Source: Argopecten irradians (taxonomy: Eukaryota > Mollusca > Bivalvia > Pectinida > Pectinidae). Taken from it: a DNA stretch of 64,000 bases. A program made the translations under genes and the position numbers. The notes under the pieces are model-generated. The model was not told the DNA's origin. It did not search any database and was given only the letters and a program-made list of their open reading frames with translations. The first letter of the stretch is position 1. Each line of letters opens with the position of its first letter. Positions 42,862 to 56,300 of the stretch are shown piece by piece. Location: positions 62,550,902 through 62,614,901 of the forward strand of contig NC_091134.1 in assembly GCF_041381155.1 (NCBI RefSeq), read 5' to 3'.

Positions 42862-43616
42862 CCACCGAATTGCGTTTTTAAAGCAATGTGATATTCTACC
42901 TGTATAGGCTTAACAACGAAGCATTGACAAATTATTTTAATTGGACTGATTTACTAAGTATTAGAATTACGTTTTTCACATTAGAGATCCATCTATAAAA
43001 GCAATAACGTTGTATTGTATCATTGTAAAGTCTCCTTTATATTAATTACAATATAATTGATAAAGAGAACAATATCACCACCATTACACAATCTTAAAAG
43101 TTTGGTGGGTGTTGAACGAATTCATCAGGTCAAAATACTACAAATTATAGATAGCATTACTGGATACATATAAAGAATAGGTGATAGCGGAAGTGTTGAA
43201 TCCAGACAAATATTATCGATTGTTGACAAAATAAATCACACAAAACTGAAATGAAATTTTCCATAATATAGACCTCTATTTTGATATTGAGTCATTGTGA
43301 TGTTTTGTTTTATCATAAGAAAAAATAATTCACATCTTTGTATATTGATTTTAGTTAATCAACTGAACGAAACGAAATGATTTCCGGATACACAGTTATG
43401 AACGCTTTGTTAACTATTCATATAACACTATGTACACAGAACAGTAGCTATTCAATTGTCTTCATCATATTCATATTATCTAAATAATACAATACTCTTG
43501 TATAACTTCATTGGTAAATCTTGATAGTAGCATAGATGCGTAACTACATGTATTATCTCCAATGCACTAACTTTGCACAGTCAAAACTGGTGCACTAATA
43601 ACATAGCAAGATAACA
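42862..43616 (-). other. intron DNA of CARD gene 3, nothing recognised
   Basis: AT-rich sequence in the inferred intron 42,684-44,104. No repeat or regulatory module was recognised. Confidence 0.4.
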
Positions 43617-44090
43617 GTCCTGTGCAACATACCAAGATACACATGATAAGGCTCAAACCTGAACTAACAGTCCTGTACAACATACCAAGATACACATGAT
43701 AAGGCTCAAACCTGAACTAACAGTCCTGTACAACATACAAGATAAACATGATAAGGCTCACAACTGAACTAACATTCCTGTACAACATACAAGATACACA
43801 TGATAAGGCTCAAACCTGAACTAACAGTCCTGTACAACATACAAGATACACATGATAAGGCTCAAACCTGAACTAACATTCCTGTACAACATACCAAGAC
43901 ACACATGATAAGGCTCAAACCTGAACTAACAGTCCTGTACAACATACAAGATATACATGATAAGGCTCACAACTGAACTAACAGTCCTGTACAACATACC
44001 AAGATACATATGATAAGGCTCACAACTGAACTAACATTCCTGTACAACATACAAGATACACATGATAATGCTCACAACTGAACTATTGAA
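43617..44090 (+). repeat. ~53-bp minisatellite, about 9 copies, beside a splice donor
   Basis: The unit reads GCTCAAACCTGAACTAACAG, then TCCTGTACAACATAC-AAGATACACATGATAAG. Variants are CACAACTG for CAAACCTG, ATTCC for GTCC, and presence or absence of a C after CATAC. The array stops about 15 bases from the inferred splice donor of the CARD gene 3 first exon. Confidence 0.95.
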
Positions 44091-44104
44091 GATAAAATAT
44101 TTAC

Positions 44105-44190
44105 CTTAGTCTATGGGAAGGTTTAATCGTAACAAACAACAATATTTGTCTACCCTGCTTTCTCCAATTCCCTGATCCGTTTGTGTGCGT
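44105..44190 (-). other. inferred non-coding first exon of CARD gene 3
   Basis: The minus strand ends GACTAAG/GTAAATA (GT at 44,103-44,104), a good donor, 113 bases downstream of the kappaB-like site. It would splice to the acceptor at 42,684-42,685. The start end is approximate. Confidence 0.5.
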
Positions 44191-44199
44191 CAGCCATGT

Positions 44200-44228
44200 G
44201 TTTATTTTTAGATACATGGGATTTCCAG
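44200..44228 (-). promoter_or_regulatory. kappaB-like promoter module of CARD gene 3
   Basis: TGGGATTTCC at 44,217-44,226 differs from a perfect kappaB site only at the first base. On the minus strand CTGGAAATCCCA is followed by TGTATCTAAAAATAAAC. CTAAAAATAA in this stretch also fits the MEF2 consensus. It aligns with the gene 1 and gene 2 promoter modules almost without gaps. Confidence 0.55.
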
Positions 44229-44394
44229 TGTAAAACACAAACACTACACTGACCTAGATTTTGCAGGATACAAAATACGATACAAGTGTCGAGATCCCTT
44301 AACAAATATCTTTATTTATTTATATCAAATTACTTGATAACATATTATATAGCTAACATGTTCAGTCAAAAAGGAAAAATTGTGTTATATATTT

Positions 44395-44760
44395 AGGCAA
44401 CGGGCTAGGAAGGTCCCACATGCACCCACCCCCCAATCCCCCGCCCAAACCTCCGAACCAATATTTTTCTTAAACCTTATGACCCACTGATCACAAATCA
44501 AAATATTAACATATGATTGTATAAGTTGGGATGAGCTTCCGATTATGACGCCATCAAGATTGCCGTCATCTCGAATTTCGCTAAAAAAAATGAAAAATAG
44601 TAATGACATTGACATTTTTCAACCGAAATAGACAAATGAGGATCAAAATGACCTCAATAGAACAACAAATACATATCAGGACCAAATAGTCCAATATATG
44701 TAGTTATTTCTACGCAGGAAATGAAAAAATAAGATTTTAAGCTCCAAAATGGTATTTTTT
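44395..44760 (+). mobile_element. single arm of the foldback element family of 57-61 kb
   Basis: Closely follows the left arm of the large element at 57,131. Matches are a GGC..GGG start, a C-rich run, CGAACCAATATTTTTCTTAA, 'CTTATGACCCACTGATCAC', 'GACGCCATCAAGATTGCCG', 'CATTTTTCAACCGAAATAGAC' and 'TTATTTCTACGCAGGAAATG'. Only one arm unit is present and it is diverged. Confidence 0.75.
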
Positions 44761-44968
44761 AAGCAAAGGAGGAGTGTCAATTTGGGCCCTCTGATGGCCA
44801 TGACCGATAAGTATCATTTTTTGTTTACAGATACCCGGGGGTTAGAACATCATGATACGACATGGTCAAGGTCAGGTCGGAGGTCTTGTGAGTTACGGGG
44901 GGTTAAACAGGAGGGGCAATTTTCTTTTTTGTCAAGTTCTGTTGAAACCTAATTATAATTTTGAAACC

Positions 44969-45585
44969 TAGTGGGCTATCATCACTGCTCTTGCAGTGAA
45001 ACCTAATTATAGTTTTGATGAATTATAAACCATTTATATGTTAAAATAAAACATTTAGGAAAATATAACTTATTAGTGTCTAAAAAAAGGTCACAGTGAC
45101 CTAATTTTGTAAAATGTCAATTAAGTAAGAAAAAGTTTATCTGGTGCCATAATGTACCAGAAAAAATATTTAATTGCATTGAGGAATACATTTCCATATT
45201 ATAAGCTTAGACAAAAACTATTGTGGATGATATGGGATTTGGGAGGGGGAGCAGGGGGGTGTATATCATATTAAATTGCATTGAGCAATACAAAAAAAAT
45301 GTCAATGTTATGACTATTTTTCATTTTTTAGTGAAAATTCGAGATTTAAAAATTTGCTTCTACTTGCTTTCTACTTCACGTCTGATCGACTTCATGCTTT
45401 ATTGAAAATGTATAGTGTTTCACGGGGTGACTCTATAAAACTTATAAACAAATAAAAATAAACACAAACACGTCAGGTAGTTTGCACGGAAGGTCGAAGT
45501 ACAGCTGAATATTATGATTTCATTGTATTTTATGATATTTTATGGATGTATACATGCCTGGCAAGAGCAGTGATGATAGCCCACC
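44969..45585. mobile_element. ~617-bp MITE with perfect 23-bp inverted ends
   Basis: TGGGCTATCATCACTGCTCT (44,972 on, then TGC) is repeated perfectly inverted as GCAAGAGCAGTGATGATAGC (45,560 on, then CCA). The interior is AT-rich, with one segment resembling the foldback arm ('GTTATGACTATTTTTCATTTT'). No obvious target duplication and no coding capacity. Confidence 0.75.
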
Positions 45586-47350
45586 ATCCTGTATCGTGTA
45601 CATTGTATACACAGGGACTTGACACAAATATCCAGCCAACTGTCAATATCTAAATATGTACGTCATCAGGTACAGTTAAAATAATGAGTTGCGGCTGTTT
45701 AAAATGTATATTATTATTATCATTGGTCTATTTCAGCTCATTAGCTTCTAGTCCATCTTAATTATCCATCTTTAATTATGTATATGGGTTGCGCATGTTG
45801 AAATTATTAACAGTCCACCCATAAAAATATTGGCACATTTACAGTCATTTTACAGGTATGTAATGAACAATATATACAAGTACATGTTAAATCATTTAAA
45901 AAACAGTATCACTTGTGCAGGATCAACAAAGTTGAATACGTTTAGTATCATATTGGAGCACTGCATTATGCAAATTCCTCAGTAGCTCCAGTTGCTACAT
46001 TATATTTATATATACGCATATATTATCTTGTATTGCACTTTCTAAATCTATGCTATTGACTTTGGTCAATTGGAGTCAGTATTCATCATTAATACGAATC
46101 TCTAATCTTTGACGAGTTTACTTCGCACCGTGTATTTTGCATATTTTTAAAGAGTCCATCTTATAAGCAAAAATACATACTGTATATATCTGGTAAGTAA
46201 TAAATAAATCCATGGTACTACAGTTATTATTATGATGTTTTAAGTACATTTTTGTTCATGTTTTTCAAATGTGTAGATCTATTGGGTATATGAATATAAG
46301 CTACGAAATTGCGAGCAAGTTTTCAGCCGCAGAAAAGACATCTAACTGATACCGTACTTTATTCAAGTTGTTCGATAAAAACCCCCACTTTGGTGTCCCA
46401 TGTATGCATCTCACTATTTACACACAACATTTCTTGATCATGAAGCATAATAAACATTTGAGGAGCCGTAATCGATATATGTGGGAAAAGTGAGTGTCAA
46501 ATGTTAAATCAGTTGTATTACTCACCGTTTACTCGAACTACATGTGCAGTACCCTCGCTCATGACTACTCTTGTTCTGGTTACCATCCGGGTATCGAACA
46601 TATTTGTATACACGAGGTATTTTTATGTATGGGAATCAGCCCGTTCTATTTGAAGAATTCTTTAATAATTGATTATTAATGTAATAAGCCTAAGTAGAAA
46701 GAAATCAAATGCTTCGTAAGGGATGTTAATGTAGATCTTAGAAAATTTTGTGAAAACATAATGGGACTTTAAGTTAACAATTTCAATCAATATTTAAGAT
46801 ATGGGCATAGAGGCAATTGTTTTACCTGCGTCCATAAATTACTTATACTTTATAAATTAAACAATGCACACAAACGTAATTCAGATAGATAGAACAATTT
46901 TACCGTTTACACAGATATCTCAACGCCCCCCCCTTTTTTTTACAAAAAAATGTTAGTGTATCAAACTCCCCATCTTTAACCGCTTTTAAATTAAAGTCTT
47001 TATCTGTTAATGTTAATGATTGTATCAGCTATAACCCCACGAAAACTGAACATCGTTTATTGTCGACCCGGCAATGTAGTTCACAAATCTATGGCTTATA
47101 GATATTTAGTTTAGTGTCAATTAGTGAATCCTAGTGAAATTCGTATCATCTTTTCTTTTATTATGCACAGACCTTAGAATGGATAGTATAGCATTGGTTC
47201 CGAAGTAACGAAATTACTCAACATTTTGTTGTCATTGGTGAAACTATTGTCTTCTTTCCTCACTCTGTCTTGTCCAAGCAACGACTGTAAATTATATAAA
47301 GATATCTGCATTCTCGTCATCTCTATCATTTTCGTATTTTTCAATAATAA
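45586..47350. other. intergenic DNA, nothing recognised
   Basis: AT-rich, with a C8/T8 low-complexity run near 46,926. A minus-strand AATAAA at 47,354-47,359, about 20 bases beyond the NXPE stop codon, may be the polyadenylation signal of that gene. Confidence 0.4.
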
Positions 47351-47378
47351 TCCTTTATTTAATCATTAACTATGAGCT

Positions 47379-50300
47379 TCATTCTTCACATAAATACGAC
47401 ATGAACGTGTTAATCATATCTCGCACAGTCGACGGATCAGGGTGGACGTTAACATTTTCTATACATGTCGTCAAATCCCATTCGTTTAGATATGTTATGT
47501 TATTTTGAAATTCCATTAATTCCTCATAGAATATTTGCTCCTGAAATTTTCTTATGAAGTCCAATGGTTTCAGAATATCTCTGTACGTTGCTGAATGGGG
47601 TCCTTTTATAAACACTCTTGCTTGTGGCATGCGCTTGAATAGTCTACCAATCGCATGTTTCATGTCTCGTACATGTTCTCGAAATTCAGAAGGTGGTAGT
47701 CTACCAAAATGCATCATATTATGGATAACAATCGTGACCTTTTTCCTATATGGTATACGATCCACGTACCAGGCTATAGATTTGATCATCTCCCTGGGGG
47801 AATCTTCTCCCGTATAAAATGGTAGCTCGTGAACGGCCCACTTAAGTGTGGAGTTTAAATCCTGACGAACAGCTTTCCTCAAACTGAACCACCGATGTCC
47901 TAATTTTTCATCTTTCGGTACAACCAGGCGGGCCTGTTGTTGTATGTGGTCAAACCATGAGCGGATATTTGAATCCCCGAATAGGAATAGATACTGGTCT
48001 CGTAAGCAACTTTCATAAGATTCCTTGGATGGTGTGAATGTGTTGCGACATCCTCGCTGGTGCCATTTGCCTCGATAATAATATCCAACAGGGGATTCCT
48101 CTTGCCAAGTCGCGATGTTTGGTCTCATATAGCAAGGTAGATCCGGAGAGGGAATAGTATCTGTATCTAAATAACATTTAAAAGGTTTACATATGAATGT
48201 ATTTTTGTTTACTGTCATCAGTCATCATAGCATGTAGTAAACAAAGAAGATTGATTTAAAAGAGTATATCTCATAACGTGTTTTTTAAACAATATATACA
48301 ATGAAGGTGTAGACTAACCGCTCGTGACTATTATAACACAAAATTTACCTTTAATGTCTATGGGTAGAGACTATATGTATACTAGGCTACTTATAATGTA
48401 GCTACACGCTAACAAATTGCATCTAGAGACGTATGCGCAATGTTTCTCTGACAGTTTTATTAAAGATGCTCCACCGCCGACAGAGCATAAATGTTATTCA
48501 TCATTTGAACAATAATTTGTGTTTAATCGTATACATATGTCTAATTAACACAAAAATAGTATAAAATAATTTCTTTTGCCTTTGGTGCATGCGCAATCAG
48601 TACGTAATTCTATATAGGGTATAGTGCCATGGAATTTTTCCGGGATGCAATTTTTTTTCAATGGTGGTAATAGTGTAAAGTAAGTAACTTTCGTAACTGA
48701 AGAAAAACACTAAATCGCCTGCTCCTGTTTTTGATGGTGAAAAAATACCATTTGTCAGCGATGGAGCATCTTTAATGTATTTTTGGTATAGATCTTTACA
48801 TATATCATTTACCTGCTATTCATTTACATTAATGGTGATTTATAAATAGCCTATAGGTGACCAGTCCGAGATTAACATTATATTTATATTGCTAATCAGA
48901 TCATGATTCATAACTTACCTCCTGTTACTGTGATGACCGGAAGTTGCCGTAACAACATGTGCTTGTATATCCTGTACAAAGAAATATGTATACTTTATTT
49001 AACACCTCGTATTTTTGTATGTCAATAATTCATTAAAGGAAAACACGATGTTTTTGTTTCCGATCATGTCACTGCTTTTTTATTAGTTTTGCATTAATCG
49101 TTTGGAATTTAGAAAATTATTGGAAATAAAAACAAATAATAGATACCAGAAATTATATGTAACTAACCAATTAGCATCTTATCTTATCATTGTAATTTAG
49201 AGAAAAAACCCACTAAGACTAGACTTTATTCTGTCTCACCCCTGGCGGAAATAATCCAAAGAGTGATTGATTATTTATTCATGATACTGCAGAAAGTGTG
49301 TACCTAGGAGTTAATGACACCGCAGAAAGTGTGTACCTAGGAGTAAACGAACGACGGTGAGATTTACACCTGGGTAGTGGATGCCAGATTAAATCATTTC
49401 CATACAGCTATACCGCTTATTATTTAGCAAAACTTGTAACGGTAAATAGTTTGGATCCCTTTGATCTCCCACACATCTCGGCGATGATCAGTTTGCAAAA
49501 CTGTTCTGATTGGCCAACCAATCAGGGAACAGCATCGGCGTGAGCGGAACTATATACATCTATGTTAACAATTGCTAAGGCAATCTTAAAGTAGTTCTGA
49601 AGTTCTGCATGAAATATCCTTGGCAGACATGCAACATTACTGTCGAAATGTTGGATATTTGAATGTAAACTGTCAGAGAATGTTAAAATTCAATCATGTT
49701 TTGACCATTCCGAAAGTTACACAGTCAGATCAATAAAGAATGCTTGGTTGAACTATTTTTAATATACTGTTAGAAAAGTTATTTTCTTTCATAAATCAAT
49801 TTTGCCTGGTGTATTAGCTTTTTAACTTCTAAGGAAAAAATTCAATAATTATTACATGTATATGGTAATAAAATATTAATTCCCTACTTTTTGTTACACA
49901 TACAAAAAAAATTGGTCACAAACTGCGTTAAGCGAATGTGAACATTTGAATATTATCCAAACGATTGTAAAGCAAAAAACAAAGATATGACTTTTACCGT
50001 TAAACGTTGGTCCCGCCTATACAAGCAAAACTATTAGTCAATCAACGTGTAACGCTCACGCCGATACTGTTCCCTGATCGGTTGGCCAATCAGAAAAGTT
50101 TTGCAAACTGATCGTCGCCGAGCTGTGTAGAAGATCAAAGGGATCCAAACTATTTACCGTTACAAGTTCTGCTAAATTATAAGAGGTATGGCTGTATATG
50201 TTGTATGTTTTCATACCTTGAAACAATTCTCTCATTTGGGTTTAAATGATCCATACGATGGCCTTTAGTAATCTTCCAATCTTCGCATCGCAGTTTCGGA

Positions 50301-53300
50301 TGTTTTGGTTTCCCACAAAACCAATGAAGACCGTAGTTTTCTGTTGTAAAATTACACACGGCAGGTGTTGCAAACACGTTGGGTTTTGCACTACATGGTG
50401 TTCGTTCAACAATACTGTCGTTTTGAAATCCGGCGACCATGTCGTGCATTAAACCATGTTTTTCAATATAATTGTGGACACTAGCAATCTGTTGTTTAGT
50501 TGCTGCTATTGATGTTTTAATGACACATTTACCCTTCCATAAAGCTCTAACATATCCAGTGTGAGTTCCGTTGCCATGATCTACAACATAACCATTCACA
50601 CGTGCTTGTAATGTCGGACTTGTCAGCCAAATGCGGAGAATATCTCCCCCTTCAGTTAGCGGTTTCCCGTATCCATCGAAAACGATGATATGTACCTCGA
50701 TAATGTCTCCTACTGTATACACAGAGCTAGACTTGTTCAAAGCAAGTGTAGTAAATGATTTACTCGCTATCTTTTTTAAGTCCGAAATGTTTCTAATGGA
50801 CAGGTACGATTGATAAGATGATAAAAATGTTTTTGATACGGAGGCAGCGAAGTCCGATACAGGGATATTTTGGAAAGTGTTGGCAGCTATACCCTCACGT
50901 TTGACCTCTGTCAAATAATCTCGATTTCGCTTGTGAGAAGGAAAATTTGGCCAGCCTTTTTCAATACTTCGGAAAGAGAGCCCATCATAGTATCTGAAAG
51001 AAAAAAGAAAATAAAGTTGATAAATATAGTATTATTTTACGACAATTGAATTGAAGTAAAAAAAAAAGTTTTAAGAAATCAGGAAAAAACAACAAAAAGC
51101 ATCTTAACTGTTCTTTTAAGTCTAAAAATTTGTATTGCTTATGAACACCGTTTACATTCTGAACACGATAAAATAAGTTTACAATAATGTTAAAAAACAT
51201 AAGAAACTATTTGCGTGACGTTAAGTTAACAAAAGACTTTAACATTCACTATAGCGAAGTAACAGTAATTGGTTCTGCAAAGATGATGATATACTTGAAA
51301 TGAGTTCTTTTAAAATTACTTGAAGTGCAGAACCTAATATTCCCTTTTTTAAATGAGGTCAAAGTTCATTTGTTTAGGATTTAACAGTCTTGTTGGAACG
51401 TTTAACATGTCATGTGGCGTTTTTTTAAATACCCAAGCTTCGCTGACGTCACTTACCAGCTAAGTGGACTTGACTTTAAACCTATTTTATTGTCATAAAA
51501 GGACAAATGGATTAAGTTATTTCAAATACACTGATCATCAAGCTGTATCACTTTATCTAAATGTTGAAAAAACAATACGTGGACCAGGGTATTGGAAGTT
51601 AAACAATAGTCTGTTAAATGATTATATGTACAAAAAAATCATAATTGAAGTACTTAATGAATTTAAAACAGTAAAAGAAGATAAAAGCATGTCAAGTCGA
51701 ATGATATGGAATCTATGTAAAACTGAAATTCGCGAAAGATCAATTGAATATGGAAAAAAAGAAATCAAAATTAAGAAAGAATATTATTTCTGTATTAGAA
51801 AATAAACTTAAAATGCTTAACCGAAGAAAATACAGACACAGAAGAAGAAATAGATCAAGTCACAGAACAGATAGAAGAACAATACACTCAAATAGTTCTC
51901 GGTTCGCAAATAAGATCATGCGCTAAGTGGTTTGAGCATGGTGAAAAGAACACTAAATATTTTCTTTCTTTCGAAAAAGGAAGACAAATTAAAAAAATCC
52001 ATTACTAAACTAAACAAGAGGCCCAAAGGGCCTTAACGGTCATCTGACTACATTGGCAATAGTAAAATTAATTTTATATGGTGTCACATTATCAGGACCA
52101 TGTCAGGATCATTTTCAATTTCTTTCAACAAATTTTATTTCAAACAAGAAGCCCAAGTGCCTTAAGATGTAGGGAATTAATTAGATATTGTGTCATGGTA
52201 GTCATCTTCGATTTTGGATCGACCCGAAAAATAACACCACTTTGTCGGGACCATGTCAGGATCATTTCATGCACGTTTCAGCTAAATCGCACCGGTAGAA
52301 CTTGAGAAGAAGTTCAAAATGTGTTTTCAAGATGGCGGCTGTGACGGCCATCTTGGATTTCGGATCGACCCGAAAAATAACAACACTTTGTCGGAACCAT
52401 GTCAGGATCATTTCATGCAAGTTTCAGCCAAATCGCACCAGTAGAACTTAAGAAGAAGTTCAAAATGTGTTGTCATGATGGCGGCTGTGACGGCCATCTT
52501 GGATTTCGGATCGACCTGAAAAATAACAACATTTTGTCAGGACTATGTCAGGATTATTTCATGCAAGTTTCATCCAAGTCGCACTGGTAGAACTTGAGGA
52601 GAAGGCGGACGACAACGGACGAAACATGACGACTATAGGTCATCCTGACCCTTCGGATCAGATGACCTAAAAATGAAAAAGAAGAATTACTGACAAAACA
52701 AGAAGATATCAAATATGAGAAACAGTTCTATGAAAAAATGTATACACAAAAAATCCAAATGTAGATGACATAAAGCAGTATTTAGGTTCAATAGATTTTG
52801 AAACAATACTATCTGAGGAAGATAGCAATAAATGTGAAGGTTTATTAATTGAAAATGAATGCTATACAGCTATAAATAAGATGAAATTAAACAAAGCTCC
52901 AGGCCAGATGGATTATCAATATAATTTTACAAAATATGTTGGCCACATTTAAAAGAAATTTTAATAGATTGTCTAAATGAAAGCTATTTACAAAATCAAC
53001 TAGCATAGGGATATTATCATTAATGTTTAAAAAAAAATGTTCTACTAGACTTAAATAATTGGCGACCATTGACACATCTAAATATAGATTATAAGATCTG
53101 AAAGAATAAAACCCATCCTACCTAACATAATAATTACCGATGAGAATGACTTTATCAAAGGGCGCGACATTAGATATAGCATTGGACTTATTCAGGATAT
53201 AATAGAATATGCGGAGAAATTGAATATTACTGCATCTATAATATTTTTAGATTTTGCCAAGGCATTTGATTCAATAGAATGGGAATTTATGTTTCATACT

Positions 53301-56300
53301 TTGAAAAAGTTTGGATTTAAAGAAAGTTTTATGAAATGGGTTTCAGTCCTATACTGCGATATATATTGCATAATAACAAACAATGGATGGCTATCAGAAC
53401 CAGTAAAGATTATGCGCGGAATCCGTCAAGGATCTCCGTTATCAGTTCTACTTTTTGTAATACCAGTCAAGACATTATCAATGAAAATGAGACAAGATAT
53501 TAATATTCATGGAATCCAAATTAAAAATTCACAAGAAAGACATTTTAAAATCTCACAACTAGCAGATGACACCACCCTCTTCTTGAAACATAAAAAAGAC
53601 ATAACTGCTGCCCTAAATGCTATAGAGATATTTGGTAGTCTTTCAGGATTAATCCAAAATAGAAAAAAAAATCAATAGGTCTCAAATTAGGAATTAATAA
53701 AATAAACATCAAGTTTTTATTTTCTAAATGCAATACAGCATATAGGTTTAACCAATACATAAATACATAATACAATAATCATTGTTATGTTTCAAGATGG
53801 CGGAGGATAATTCCGATATACTTAATAACAAATTAAACAAATTGACTAATACATGAGTATGATATACTACTGCAGATTAATGAGAATTTTCCTTTTTTCT
53901 GTTGCCTGGATCAAATATTTCCCCAACAAATTTAAGCTCTTTACATTTTTAGATGAAAATAACATAATTAATTTATATACACTTGGGTGTTTGTGGTAAT
54001 AAGATTTTATAAACTTTTTACGTAACTCAGAATAAGCAGGACATAGTAATACAAAATGCATTTCATCTTATATATCATTTTTGTCACAAACAGTACAAAG
54101 TCTATCGCCTCTGGGAACGGTGTTATAACGGCCAGCTTCAATATGCAGAGAGTGGGCTTGCATGCGATATTTACGCAATATTTGTTTTGTTTTAGAATTC
54201 AAAGGCTTCTTTAAATAAAATTGAATTTCAAAGTAATCAACAAGATGTTTATAAATGTCACATTTAGAAGAAACGTCAACGCAGTTCCTGAATAAATATA
54301 TCATGCAAGCGCTATGAATACAATTCCAAAAAGTATTTTTCATTATCTACATTCTGAGCATTCCAAATATTGTTGAAACCACATCTACCTAAATCATTTT
54401 TTAAAACATACAACCAATTTAATTTATAATTAGGCTTTTTTATAATGAGCTTAAATAGAGCATTTTAGCATGACTTTAAAATACAGTTATATGTTCTTAA
54501 TAGCTTTAACCAATATTTCATCACCATTATTTTACGCTGTATATGTAAAGTAAACCTACCAGTCTCAAAATACAACATAGAACTATTGACTGTTTTTTTC
54601 ACATTCAATAAACTCTTCAGGAATAAAAGATGTACAGATTCAATCTTAGGTGCTGGGTGAGAGCCCCATACCTCGCAACAGTAATTAAGCACACATGAAA
54701 CATAAGTATCAAATAAGGATAATTTTGTTTCAACATTAAGGATATATTTTTTCATTCTACTATTAAGGAGATAGTATGACTTTCTTCCTTGTGATGCTAA
54801 AGTATTAAGCGCTAGAGTAAATCTCCCATTATAATTGAAAACTAGCCCCAAATAACAAAAATTATCAACAGTATCTATAGCCCTTCCTTGAAAGGTCCAG
54901 TACTCATTAGCCTGTAGACGTTTACTCTTTCTAAAAACAACTATTTTGCTTTATTATGATGTCGTAATCAACTAATAAGGTAATGTCATTAAAATAAAGT
55001 TGTTCTTCATTGTTTTTCTATTAAACTCCAATATTACAATATATTATAGCTGGTTCTGCATGGATGGAACTACATTGAAAATATTGGTACTATGTAAAAA
55101 AAAATTCCTGAAAGTCTTTTGAGTGTTGTTTCTTTACATATATTGATATTCATGATAAAACTTCTTTTTTCACATTTTAGATTTACTTAGAGAATAGTGT
55201 CAATAAATTACCGTAAATAATAAGTGTTCTCCTTTAACCATATTGCTAACTAAGACCGTGTTTAGTTTTTCAACCAATTTTGCTTACATTGCTATATCTT
55301 TCATGTAAATAATGCAGACCTCTTGTGTACAAATAGGCTCACTCTTTATAGATAAAGCTCTTTTTATTGTAATTAAAATTGTGTATGACATATGAATGTG
55401 ACATCAAAAAATTGAAAAAAAAGACTATTTTGGTTTTATCTATATTAACAGATAAACTCCATTTATTTGCATAATTTTGCAGACAATCTAACATATTTTG
55501 CAGGTCATTAGCATCTTCAGTAAACAAAACTGTATCGTCAGCATACATAAGTATGAACAAGTTTAAAAGTTGCAATTGATAGCTTTGACAATTGGAGTTT
55601 ATCAATTCACTTTCTATATCATTAACAAAAAGAGAATAAAGTATCGGAGACAAAGATTCCCCTTGTAAGAGTCCGACATGTAAATCGAACATTGCAGATA
55701 ATTTTCCACTTAATTTAGTACATGATTTTACATTATCATAAATTGATATAATCACTTTCAACAATCTACTCCTAATTCCACATAGCCATAGTTTAAGCCA
55801 AAGCTTATTATGTACAATGCTATCAAATGCTTTACTGTAATCGACAAATACACAATAAAGCTTTTTATTTTGTTGTAAAGTATTAGTAGTTAGACTACTT
55901 AATGCAAATATAGCATCACGAGTACCGAAACCGGGTTTAAAACCAAATTGCGCATCTGTAACAGCAGATACAGATTCGCTCCATTTTAACAGCCTTTTGT
56001 TCAAAAGACTGGTAAATAACTTTGCTACGTGGCCAATCAATGTAATACCTCTATAGTTATTTACATTGTTCTTATCACCTTTTTTATATACAGGAATAAT
56101 TATACCTTGAGCCCAGGAATCGGGAAAATATCCGACTTCCATAATACTATTAAACAATTTTAACAGAACAGGTGCAAAAATGGTTTTGTATTCAATCATG
56201 TACTCATTTAGTATCATATCGGTACCAGTCTGAATAACTTCATCTACTTCAAAATCCACGTCTAATTCAGGAAAAACATTATCAACATTTTTACCATCCA

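Noticed and set aside
31229-44090. CRISPR-like arrays (37-bp and 53-bp repeats)
   Set aside because: Direct repeats without unique spacers, in a eukaryotic context: minisatellites.
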